Below, piece by piece: positions 34,226-42,367 of a stretch of 64,000 nucleotides of DNA. Positions within the stretch are counted from its first letter, which is position 1; each line of letters begins with the position of its first letter. This DNA is from JBBSEZ01 sp038239195 (GTDB taxonomy: Bacteria > Planctomycetota > Planctomycetia > Gemmatales > Gemmataceae): positions 31,157-95,156 of the forward strand of contig JBBSEZ010000001.1 in assembly GCA_038239195.1 (NCBI GenBank). The letters are read 5' to 3'. Position numbers and translations under genes: made by a program. The notes beneath the pieces were generated by a model. It was not told where the DNA came from. It did no database searches and saw only the letters and a list, made by a program, of their open reading frames with translations.

Positions 34226-34243
34226 GAGATCGTGGAAGCCGCC

Positions 34244-35596
34244 TTACCGGGCGTTCGGCTCGACGGCCAGGATCGACACGTTGGGCCGGGCGGTGTCGAG
34301 CACCACCTGCTTGGGCGTCTGCGCCAGGCCGACGTTGCCGCCGAGGTCGGTCGCCTCGATGCGGAGCAGCACGCGGGCCGGGGCGCCGGTCGGGACGCGC
34401 CAGTCATAGCGCCCGTTGTTCGGCAGGTTGCTGGCGATGGTCTTCCACGGCCCGGTGGCCTTCTCGGCGTAGGAGAGCCGGATCGGGTTGCGGCCGAGGT
34501 TCTTGTCGGTGGCCTTCCAGCGGATGGCCACGGTCTGGTTCTTGAAGTTGCCGCTCGGCATCGCCTCGGTCAACTCGACGGCCGGCCTGGTCAGATCGAC
34601 GACCACCCACATCTGCGGCGCGTCGCCGGGGTGGGGCGACTCGTGGGCCAGGCCGATGCCGCTCCGCGCCAGCAGCGTGAACCCGTAGGTGCCCTCTTCC
34701 TCGACGCCGACCACGTACGACTTGGCGCTGGCGGGGGCGTCGATCTTGTTCCACTCCTTGCCGTCCTGGGTGTACCACACCTCGACGCCCGACACGCCCG
34801 ACGAGCCCACGTCGGTCACCTCGAAGTTGAGCGTGATGCGCTTGCTGTTGACGATGCGCATCAGCGGGGCGCCCGGGCGCTGATCGATCGTGGCCTCCGG
34901 CGAGGCCTTCTCGTCGGCCGCCAGCGTGCGCACCGGCATCACGGGCAACGGCTTGGGGGCCTCTTCCTCGTCGGGCTTGCTGGTGGTGACCGTCTCGACG
35001 GGCTCGCGGGCCTTGTGCCCGGTCAGCACGACCCGACCATGCCGGTCTTCGGGGGCCGGCGGCGTCTCGTCGCTTTCGGCGCCCGGCGCCACGATCATCG
35101 GGCGGACCGGCTGCGGAGCAGGCACGGGCGGCGTCATGACCACGGGCATCTTGGCCGGCTCGCTCTCCGCCAGGACCACGGGCTTCTCGGCAGGCGGGCG
35201 CGGCGTCATGACCAGGGGCATCGAGGCGGGCGAGCCGGGGGCGGCCGGCACGGGATTGGCCTGGGCCACGGCGGCCTCGTTGACGCGCGAATAGTACGGC
35301 GGCGCGTTCTGCGGCGGCAACCAGGACGGCACGGTCGCGGCCGGCCCCGGCGCGCCAACGAGCGCAACGCGAGTGCTGGGCGTCGGCCCGGTCGGGGCCC
35401 CCGCCAGCGAGGCGCCCGGCATGGGCGCGGCCGGCCCCAGGCCGGTGGGCAAGGCCCTCGGCCCGCCCGTCATCTGGGTGGGGGGGCTCGGCGCGAAAGG
35501 AACGCCCGGGTTGGGCCTATTCGTTCCCTCGCGCTGAACGGTGATGCAACCGCTCAGCCCCATCAGAAGCACGCACGTGCCCGCGATCCTTCGCAT
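34244..35596 (-). CDS. proline-rich lipoprotein with beta-sandwich C-terminus
   Basis: 450 residues from ATG 35596 (GGGGGA 5 bp upstream). Lipobox LSGC after VLLMG. Residues 30-230 are Pro/Ala-rich linker with repeats of the type MPLVMTPRPPAE and MPVVMTPPVPAP. From about 260 come two or three immunoglobulin-like segments (RITLNFEVTDVGSSGVSGVE, AIRWKATDKNLG, VLLRIEATDLGGNVG). Probably outer-membrane or periplasm anchored, with the linker spanning the envelope. No known function. First of four minus-strand envelope genes in coordinate order. Confidence 0.72.
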   Translation of the reverse strand: MRRIAGTCVLLMGLSGCITVQREGTNRPNPGVPFAPSPPTQMTGGPRALPTGLGPAAPMPGASLAGAPTGPTPSTRVALVGAPGPAATVPSWLPPQNAPPYYSRVNEAAVAQANPVPAAPGSPASMPLVMTPRPPAEKPVVLAESEPAKMPVVMTPPVPAPQPVRPMIVAPGAESDETPPAPEDRHGRVVLTGHKAREPVETVTTSKPDEEEAPKPLPVMPVRTLAADEKASPEATIDQRPGAPLMRIVNSKRITLNFEVTDVGSSGVSGVEVWYTQDGKEWNKIDAPASAKSYVVGVEEEGTYGFTLLARSGIGLAHESPHPGDAPQMWVVVDLTRPAVELTEAMPSGNFKNQTVAIRWKATDKNLGRNPIRLSYAEKATGPWKTIASNLPNNGRYDWRVPTGAPARVLLRIEATDLGGNVGLAQTPKQVVLDTARPNVSILAVEPNAR

Positions 35597-35860
35597 ATCG
35601 TCCCCCGGTTCGCCGATACTCGGCCCTTGGTGGGCCCCTTTTGTCCCGCCCCGGCCCATCCCCACAGGCTCGGGCGCTCCCGTCTCGCGAATTTGTTTCT
35701 GACTCAAGAGGGCCCTCCTTTAGCCAGAGGTGGATTCGAAGTCAAGCCCAACGGGGCGCTTGCCGACAACTTGCTCCGCCTCGGGACAGGGGCCCAACGC
35801 GAAAAGGGCGAGGCCTCTCGGCCTCGCCCTTTTTCCCCCTCCCCCTTCTCCCCTTTCCGG

Positions 35861-36430
35861 TCAGTTCAGCAAGCGCACCTTCGGCTGAGGTTGCGCGCGG
35901 AGCGGCGGCACGCTTGGCTCATCGGTTGCGCTCGGCGGCACCTGATACGAGGTTGGCGCTAGTTCCACGTCGCGCGGCGGCGGCAGCACCGAACTATTCT
36001 CGAGCGAGCTGGAGCGCGGCGCCGGCAGCTCGATGCCCTCCTCGACCGGGCCTCGCCGCGGCGCGGGGGCCGGCGCCGCGTACGACGGCACCGACGGGAT
36101 GGGCGGCGGGATGCGCACCGAAGGTGGGGGCGTCGGGCAGTGCGACCAGTCGGGCGGGTAGGCATACGGTTGCCAGCACGGCGCCCAGTAGCCGTTGTGC
36201 TCCAGGGCGCAAGGGTCGCAGATCGGCTTGGGGCACGCCCGTTTGAACTTGATGCAGGGCGGGGCCTCATACCAGTATTTGTACGGCCCCGGACAGTGAA
36301 TTCGGGAAGCGCAAGAGCCGCAAGAGCCGCACGAGCCGCAAGGAGCGCTCTGCGCCCACGTCGTCCCGCCGAAGGCCAGCAGGGCCAGCCCCGCCAACCA
36401 GGCGTTTCTCAACACCCGCGCCAATGTCAT
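35861..36430 (-). CDS. secreted Cys/Pro-rich protein
   Basis: 189 residues with GGGAGGG before ATG 36430. Signal peptide RNAWLAGLALLAFGGTTWAQ is followed by a CGSCGSCGSC run and further Cys pairs (CPGPYKYWYEAPPC, CPKPICDPC) and then a Pro-rich tail (PPPSVRIPPPIPSVP). The evenly spaced cysteines suggest disulfide cross-linking or metal binding outside the cell. No homologous family recalled; planctomycetes have many Cys-rich surface proteins. Confidence 0.65.
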   Translation of the reverse strand: MTLARVLRNAWLAGLALLAFGGTTWAQSAPCGSCGSCGSCASRIHCPGPYKYWYEAPPCIKFKRACPKPICDPCALEHNGYWAPCWQPYAYPPDWSHCPTPPPSVRIPPPIPSVPSYAAPAPAPRRGPVEEGIELPAPRSSSLENSSVLPPPRDVELAPTSYQVPPSATDEPSVPPLRAQPQPKVRLLN

Positions 36431-36510
36431 GTCTGCCCTCCCTGGCTTTGTTTCGGCTCGGGGCTCGCGCCCCGAGCTCGTAAGACGACAGCGCCCGCGC
36501 TTCGTATGCC

Positions 36511-37002
36511 TCAATACCCCGTGCCCACCGGCGGGGCGCCGAGCGGTGGACGAACCGGGGCAACGCCCGGCCTCGAAACGTTCTGTGGCAGGAACCCCGG
36601 GGCCGTGTTGATCGGGGTCGTCGTGGCCAGCCCGGGGCTCGTCACCAGTCCGCTCCCGTTCAGGTTGAAGAAGTACTGCCGGTAGCTCCCGAACCGAGTC
36701 GGGTGGCCCGTCTGCCCGATCGACGTCACGCCACCCAGGGCTTGCCCCGCCAGCAACTGTTGCTGTTGCTGCTGCAGCAACTGGAGTTGCTGGACGATCT
36801 GCGCGTCGGTGAACCGCCCCGAGGCCCCGAACGTCGCGATCGTCCCGGTCGAGTAGCTCCCATAGGGCCCGTAGCCCCCATAGGGCGAGAACGGGGTCGG
36901 ACGATCGAACGGGTTGGTCACGGGCCGCGGGAGATAATACTGGCCCCACGCCGCCGGCGCGGCCAGCAAGGCCAGCGCACTTGCCACGATCAACTTCTTC
37001 AT
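36511..37002 (-). CDS. secreted Gln/Gly/Tyr-rich protein
   Basis: 163 residues from ATG 37002. Signal peptide KKLIVASALALLAAPAAWGQ is followed by a Tyr/Gly/Pro-rich part (YGGYGPYGSYSTG), a Gln-rich helix (IVQQLQLLQQQQQQLLAGQ) and a tail containing FFNLNGSGLVTSPG. Unknown function. Neighbour of the Cys-rich protein, same strand, 80 bp apart. Confidence 0.6.
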   Translation of the reverse strand: MKKLIVASALALLAAPAAWGQYYLPRPVTNPFDRPTPFSPYGGYGPYGSYSTGTIATFGASGRFTDAQIVQQLQLLQQQQQQLLAGQALGGVTSIGQTGHPTRFGSYRQYFFNLNGSGLVTSPGLATTTPINTAPGFLPQNVSRPGVAPVRPPLGAPPVGTGY

Positions 37003-37321
37003 CGCACCTGGCTCCCTGTTCCCGTTCCCGGCCCCGATGGGAGTGGATGGGCTGGCCACCCGCACCCGGACAGGCCGCGCCGGGCGAAGACCGCGGATGA
37101 TCGGATCTCGACGCCATCCCCACCATAAGCCCGAAACGATCGCGTGTCCAGTTTCGGCTGGCCCGCCCGCGACGAAGTTGACGTCGCCGCAAAGACGTGG
37201 CCCGTCCCACCTCCTACCATCGGCACGTGGCGGGCCCGCACGTCGAACCAAGCCCGCCGCGGGCCGGAGAAAGGGCGGCCCCCCCCGGGCGCCCTTTCCC
37301 CGTCCCCTCGTCCCACGAGCA
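37003..37321. other. 319-bp gap, nothing recognised
   Basis: Lies between the Wza-like gene and the Gln-rich protein gene, both minus strand. No convincing promoter, hairpin or coding frame seen; overlapping frames here are high-GC shadows. Confidence 0.4.
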
Positions 37322-38581
37322 TCACCGCCCAGGGAGGATGACCGCCGCCGCCGTGGTGCCGGTGCCGTTGCCGTTGTTGCGAAGGTTGTTAAACGTGCTC
37401 GTCGCAATGAACCCCAGCCCGAAGATGCGCTGGAACGGCGACAGAACCTGGGCAATCACGTTGTCCGCCTTGATGAGCGGGTTGGGGCCCACGTAGATGC
37501 GGTCGCCGGGGAAGAGCTGGTAGTTGGTCCCCGTCGAGCCAGCCTGGGTGATCGCCATCCAGTCCACCGGCAGCACTTGCGAACAGGGATGTCCGGCGGG
37601 CGAGGGGCGGGCCAGCCAGATCTTCCGCTTCGAGGCGACGGCCGGCAGCCCCTGAATGTTGCTGATGCCGTCCAGCACCGTCTCCTTGCCCGTGATCGGG
37701 AAGCGATACACCTGCTCCCCATAGCCCGCCCCGTCGGTGATGACGTAGTAGACCTTGCTGTTGTAGGCCAGCACGTCCACCGAGACCTCCGGGTCGAGCA
37801 CGAATTGCGACAGGTGCCGCTCGATGGCGACCTTGACCTGGTCGAGTCGCAGCCCAGCGACGAAGACGCAGCCATACGACCCCAGGCTGAGCGTGCCGTC
37901 CGGCCGAACGAGGTGCTGGCCGCGCACCTGCTGTGCCCCGCGGAACTGGGCGAGCCCCACCACCACCTGGGGGTTTTTGAGCACGCGCCCCACTTGCCGG
38001 CGGATCGCCCGCTCGACGTCCCCGAGGCCCAGCCCGCCGACGCGGACCAGCCCGTAGGAGTAGCCGAGGTTGATCGTCCCGTCGGGCGCCACCGTGTAGG
38101 CGCCGTCGATCGGTTGATTGGGCAGCGGCTCGGCCACGCGCACCAGCAGCACGTCCAGCGGGCTGACCACGTACGGCGGTTTGGGCACCATTTTGATGGT
38201 GTCCAGAAGAAGGATGTCCGGTGGCTCGACCATGTAAGGCGGCAGCGCCATCGGCGTCAGCTCGCGAGCCAGGAACCCGGGAGGCGGGACCTCCTGTCCC
38301 CCCAACCCACAGCCATTGGGGCCACACGCGCCCGGCCCCGGGACGTTCGGGCCGAGCGGTAGCGGTTGCTCGGCGGTCGGCCCCTTGACGGCAGAGGGCC
38401 CCACGGCGGCGGTCCGTACGATCAGCTGCCCTTCCTGGTTGTTGGGGCGCAGAACCGTTTGGTTGGTCGGGGCCGCCTTTTGCGTGGGCATCATGACCTG
38501 CAGACACCCCGCCCCCCCCAGACAGCACAGTAACCCCACCAGGCAAATCGCTCGCAGGGAAACCCGGCGTCGCTCCGGCAT
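37322..38581 (-). CDS. polysaccharide export lipoprotein (Wza-like)
   Basis: 419 residues from ATG 38581 (GGAG upstream). Signal with lipobox (GGAGC). A long linker leads to the Poly_export domain: YVVSPLDVLLVRVAEPLPNQ, AYTVAPDGTINLGYSYGLVRV, then SLBB-type segments (RPDGTLSLGSYGCVFVAGLR, SKVYYVITDGAGYGE, IWLARPSP, YQLFPGDRIYVG). Just before the domain an extra copy of its first strand occurs (YMVEPPDILLLDTIKMV). Wza forms the outer-membrane channel for capsule or exopolysaccharide. No tyrosine autokinase, flippase or glycosyltransferase cluster is adjacent. Confidence 0.85.
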   Translation of the reverse strand: MPERRRVSLRAICLVGLLCCLGGAGCLQVMMPTQKAAPTNQTVLRPNNQEGQLIVRTAAVGPSAVKGPTAEQPLPLGPNVPGPGACGPNGCGLGGQEVPPPGFLARELTPMALPPYMVEPPDILLLDTIKMVPKPPYVVSPLDVLLVRVAEPLPNQPIDGAYTVAPDGTINLGYSYGLVRVGGLGLGDVERAIRRQVGRVLKNPQVVVGLAQFRGAQQVRGQHLVRPDGTLSLGSYGCVFVAGLRLDQVKVAIERHLSQFVLDPEVSVDVLAYNSKVYYVITDGAGYGEQVYRFPITGKETVLDGISNIQGLPAVASKRKIWLARPSPAGHPCSQVLPVDWMAITQAGSTGTNYQLFPGDRIYVGPNPLIKADNVIAQVLSPFQRIFGLGFIATSTFNNLRNNGNGTGTTAAAVILPGR

Positions 38582-39033
38582 CTTTCGGGCTCCTTCTCCT
38601 GGCTTCGTTTTCGCAACGCCCCCCCGGGACGCACGAAACGAGTGTTCCCATTCGCCCCTTTGGCGGGCGTGGGCGTCCCAGACGTCCACGCCCCTCTGGG
38701 GTGGCGCTCCCGATCCACGAAAGCGCCGTCTCTCCCCTGTGGGCGCGCTGGCCCGACAGCGTACGAGCTCCGCCCCAGACGGGTAGGGCGTCCCAGACGC
38801 CCACCCCCGAATAGGGCGCTCCCCCCCACCGTCCCCCGAGACGGCCCTCGTCGATCGAGGACCGGGGGCCGTCGCTGGGTTCGTATTCACCGCGAAGAGG
38901 GAGGGCTTGTAAGAAAGGTTGACCAAAAGTGCAATAGCAGTTTTGCCTCCGTCCTCGGGCCCGATTGGCGCCCTTGTGGGGATGATCGCTCCGCTTCCGG
39001 TGGAAGTTCTCGCTCCGGGGCGGGCGCCCAGAG

Positions 39034-39212
39034 CGACAAGAAGGGCCCGTTGTGGCCTTTCTGGAGGGCGGCGCATTCATCGCCGCTTTCTTTCGCCTTC
39101 GATGAGGCAGTCCCACCGGGCGCGGCCTTCCGCCCGGGCAGAAACTCGAAGAAAAGAAAGCGCCGATGAATCGGACGCACTCCAAAAGGGCCCCGGCGGG
39201 CGATTGTTGTCG
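39034..39212. repeat. large imperfect inverted repeat
   Basis: Left arm about 39034-39102 (starts CGACAAGAAGGGCC, contains ATTCATCGCCGCTTTCTTT), right arm about 39146-39212 (contains AAAGAAAGCGCCGATGAAT, ends TTGTTGTCG). The arms pair with scattered mismatches around a GC-rich centre. It could be a decayed mobile element or a structured RNA. Confidence 0.6.
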
Positions 39213-39610
39213 CCGTTGCACGATCGGCGCTGGAAACTGACGGGAAGAGTCGGGCCCGCCAGCCCCCGCGTGACCGAGGCATTCTCCGCGACTTCGCGAT
39301 CGAACGCCAGCGCCCGCCACCGGGCCCGTTCGTAGCGACAAGGTTGGCGAGGGCGCCTTCCATTCTTCGCGGCCGCCGCGCCAACCGGCGATCCGCGCTC
39401 GACCGGCCCGGCGAGAGCGCGATGGCCGCTGCGCTCCCGGGTGCAGCCTCGGCGTGAGGCAACGAGCCCGAGACGGCCCGCCAAGCCGCCGTCCGCGGTC
39501 GCTCGAAGTTTGCCGCTTGCGGCTTGGCGATCACCGCCCAACGAACGGGGGCCCCGTCCCTCGCTCCCCGGCTCCCGTTTTTTCTCCTCCCACCCCCCGC
39601 CTCAATCGTC

Positions 39611-39616
39611 TATCAT
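39611..39616 (+). promoter_or_regulatory. possible -10 box TATCAT
   Basis: TATCAT in a locally AT-richer stretch 46 bp before ATG 39663. No clear -35. Confidence 0.3.
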
Positions 39617-39662
39617 ATGCAGAGCAACGAACGGTCCTCCACTTCGCACCGGAGTAGCAAGT

Positions 39663-42236
39663 ATGTTTGCGGCCCCACTCGCTCTGGCGCTCCTGAGCCT
39701 CCCGGCCCAACTGCCGCCGGCGAAAATTCGCGTCGTTCGGCCCGTGCCGGTTGCCTTCAGGCTCAAGGAGCGCCCCTTCGTGCCGGCGCCCCCGCCCCCG
39801 GTCCTCGAAACGAAGCAAGGCTTCGCCATCCCCGGCGACGGGCCCAGTTCCGCGGGCTCGGGGATCTCCGCCACGCCCGCCGCCGGCGACGAGACGGTGC
39901 TCAAGGGCGTCAAGATCGACCCGACCGACGCGGGGCTCCTCAATTTCTTCAAGAAGCGCACCCCGCCCGCCCCTCCCAACGAAGACATGACCGCCCTCCT
40001 CAAGAAACTCAGCTCCACCAAGGGCGCCGAGGCCGACGAGGCCCAGGCCGAGCTCATCTGCATTGGCCAGGGGGCCATCCCGGTCCTCCGGCAGGCCGCC
40101 AACAACGTCGATGACGTCGCCGGCTCCACCCGCGCCAAGACGTGCCTCGCCGCCATCGAAGGCCCCACCGCCCCCTCCCTGCCCATCAACGCCGCCCGCC
40201 TCATCGCCGCCCGCAAGCCGGCCGGCGCCACCGCCGTCCTGCTCGGTTACCTGCCCTATGCCGACGACGACGACGTCTTCAACGAGGTCGAGACCGCCCT
40301 TGTCGCCAACGCCATCAAGAGTAGCAAGGCCGACCCCGCCCTGCTGCTCGCCCTCAAGGACAAGGCCGCCATCCGCCGCGGCGCCGCCGCCCAGATCCTC
40401 TGCCAGGTCGGTGGCATCACCCACCACGCCGCCGTCCGCCCCCTCCTCAAGGACGAAAAGGTCTCGGTGCGCCTCCGCGCCGCCCTCGGCCTCGTCGGCG
40501 CCTACGACGCCGAGGCCATCCCCGTCCTCATCGACCTCCTCGGCGACCTCGCCCCCCGCCAGCGCGTTCAGGCCGAGGGCTTCCTCACCAAGCTCGCCGG
40601 CGAGTGGGCCGTGCGCGGCCCAGCCGGCAACGACCGCCTGTCGCGCGAACTGCGCCGCGAAATCTGGAAGACGTGGTGGAAGCAGGCCGATGGCGAGCGC
40701 CTCCTCGGCGAGCTCACCTCGCGCACCCTCTCCGACGCCGATCATGCCAAGGCGCTCGCCCTCATCGAGAAGCTCGGCGACAGCTCGCCCCCGGCGCGCA
40801 ACGCCGCCGTCGAGGGCCTGATCGACATGGGCAAGAAGGCCGCTCCTCTGCTTCGCCGGGCCATGAAGGCCGAGGACGCCAAGGTCGGCCCCCTGGCCGC
40901 CAAGTGTCTGGAGACCATCGAAAAGGACTCGCCCAACCCCCTGCCGAAGGCGGCCCCCCGCCTGCTCGGCCTGCGCCGACCCAAGGGCACCGTCGAGGCC
41001 CTCCTCGGCTATCTGCCGTTCGCCGAGTCGGAAGACGTCACCAAACAGGTCATCGACGTCCTCGGCGCCGTCGGCGTCAAGGGCGGCAAGGCCGACGAGG
41101 CCCTCGTAGCCGCCCTCGAATCGAAGGTCGGCATCCGCCGGGCCGGCGCGGCCGCCGCGCTGTGCCGCGGCCACGCCGACGAACAGATGGTCGCCATTCG
41201 CGGGCTGCTCAAGGACAAGGAAGCCGACGTGCGCCGCCGCACCGCCCTCGCCCTGGCCGGGGTCGGCGACAAGGCGTCGGTGCCCGCGCTGATCGCGCTG
41301 CTGGGCGAGCTGCCCGTCGAACAGGCCTTCGAGATCGAGGACTACCTGATCGCCATCGCCGGCGACAAGGCCCCGCTCGAAGGCGTCGGCTCCGACGCCG
41401 ATAGCCGCAAACGCGCCGTCGCCGCATGGGACGTCTGGTGGAAGGCCAACGGCAAGGGGATCGACCTCGCCCGCGTGGACCTGTCCCGCCGCGAGCTGGA
41501 CTACGTGCTGGTGATCGAGAACTACAACCCCGCCACGAACAACGGGCGCGTCATCGAGCTCGACCGGACCGGCAAGGTGCGCTGGGAGGTCAAGGGCATC
41601 TACTACCCGATGGACGCCAAGGTCCTGCGCAACGGCAACGTGCTGCTCATCGAGAGCAGCGGCAACCGCGTCGTCGAGCGCGACAAGACCGGCCGGGAGA
41701 TACCCGGCACCGGGCGCTTCTACAACCAGGCCTTCCACGTCGAGCGCGTGCGCAACGGCGACACCTTCATCGCCTGCCGCAACCAGATCATGGAGGTCAA
41801 CAAGGCCGGCACCGCCATCTGGAGCCGCTACTACGGCGGCAACCAGATCCTCGCCGCCCGGCGCTTCCGCGATGGCTCCTACGCCTACGTCGATTACGGC
41901 GGCATGTACTACCGCTTCGACCGCGCCGGCAAGCAGCTCAAATCGACGCGCCTCTCCTTCGTCAACTTCAGCCTCAACGGCGCCCAGGTCCTGCCCGGCG
42001 ACCGCGTGGTGGTGTCGGTCAGCAACTTCAACAAGGTGATCGAGTTCGACGCCGACGGCAAGCAGGTCTGGGAGTGCGCCGTCACGGCCCCGCTGGTGCC
42101 GTTCCGCCTGTCCAACGGCCATACGATCGTGGCCAGCAACTACAACATGCAGATCACCGAGATCGATCGCACGGGCAAGATCGTCAAGAGCATGACCGGG
42201 CTGGCGTATCGCCCGTTCAAGGTGACGAAGCGCTGA
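39663..42236 (+). CDS. secreted HEAT-repeat/beta-propeller protein, paralogue 1
   Basis: 857 residues. A short signal-like N-terminus (FAAPLALALLSLPAQ) is followed by two HEAT modules. Each starts with a G-LL-x-x-x-RT type motif (DAGLLNFFKKRT; ERLLGELTSRT) and ends with an A/I-W-x-x-WW motif (IWKTWWKQADG; AWDVWWKANGKG). From about residue 615 comes a six- to seven-bladed propeller with NHL/PQQ-like blades: GKVRWEVKGIYYPMDAKVLR, NGNVLLIESSGNRVVERD, NGDTFIACRNQIMEVN. Predicted exported. Role unknown; protein-protein scaffold plus ligand-binding propeller is the structural inference. First of four tandem paralogues. Confidence 0.82.
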   Translation: MFAAPLALALLSLPAQLPPAKIRVVRPVPVAFRLKERPFVPAPPPPVLETKQGFAIPGDGPSSAGSGISATPAAGDETVLKGVKIDPTDAGLLNFFKKRTPPAPPNEDMTALLKKLSSTKGAEADEAQAELICIGQGAIPVLRQAANNVDDVAGSTRAKTCLAAIEGPTAPSLPINAARLIAARKPAGATAVLLGYLPYADDDDVFNEVETALVANAIKSSKADPALLLALKDKAAIRRGAAAQILCQVGGITHHAAVRPLLKDEKVSVRLRAALGLVGAYDAEAIPVLIDLLGDLAPRQRVQAEGFLTKLAGEWAVRGPAGNDRLSRELRREIWKTWWKQADGERLLGELTSRTLSDADHAKALALIEKLGDSSPPARNAAVEGLIDMGKKAAPLLRRAMKAEDAKVGPLAAKCLETIEKDSPNPLPKAAPRLLGLRRPKGTVEALLGYLPFAESEDVTKQVIDVLGAVGVKGGKADEALVAALESKVGIRRAGAAAALCRGHADEQMVAIRGLLKDKEADVRRRTALALAGVGDKASVPALIALLGELPVEQAFEIEDYLIAIAGDKAPLEGVGSDADSRKRAVAAWDVWWKANGKGIDLARVDLSRRELDYVLVIENYNPATNNGRVIELDRTGKVRWEVKGIYYPMDAKVLRNGNVLLIESSGNRVVERDKTGREIPGTGRFYNQAFHVERVRNGDTFIACRNQIMEVNKAGTAIWSRYYGGNQILAARRFRDGSYAYVDYGGMYYRFDRAGKQLKSTRLSFVNFSLNGAQVLPGDRVVVSVSNFNKVIEFDADGKQVWECAVTAPLVPFRLSNGHTIVASNYNMQITEIDRTGKIVKSMTGLAYRPFKVTKR

Positions 42237-42250
42237 TCGCCCTAGGTCGT

Positions 42251-42298
42251 CGCTTGCGGCTTGGCGTCTTCCGAGCGGGAAACGCCACGCCGCAAGCG
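42251..42298. repeat. CGCTTGCGGC inverted repeat
   Basis: CGCTTGCGGCTTGGCG (42251-42266) pairs with CGCCACGCCGCAAGCG (42283-42298) with one mismatch, just after the first paralogue's stop. The left arm is repeated at 39514-39529, so this is a multi-copy element that may also end transcription. Confidence 0.7.
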
Positions 42299-42367
42299 GC
42301 AAACAGAGAGGCGTTTGCTCCGGACTACGAACTACGGACTACTGACTCTTTTGAGAGATCCCTCATC

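Larger units (their letters stand above)
38582..39662. other. 1.1-kb gene-free region
   Basis: No credible gene on either strand between the divergent Wza-like gene and the first HEAT/propeller paralogue. It holds two copies of a GGGCGTCCCAGACG motif (near 38666 and 38786) that each resemble small hairpins, a large imperfect inverted repeat (39034-39212), one copy of CCGCTTGCGGCTTGGCG at 39513-39529 and a possible -10 box at 39611. Confidence 0.55.
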
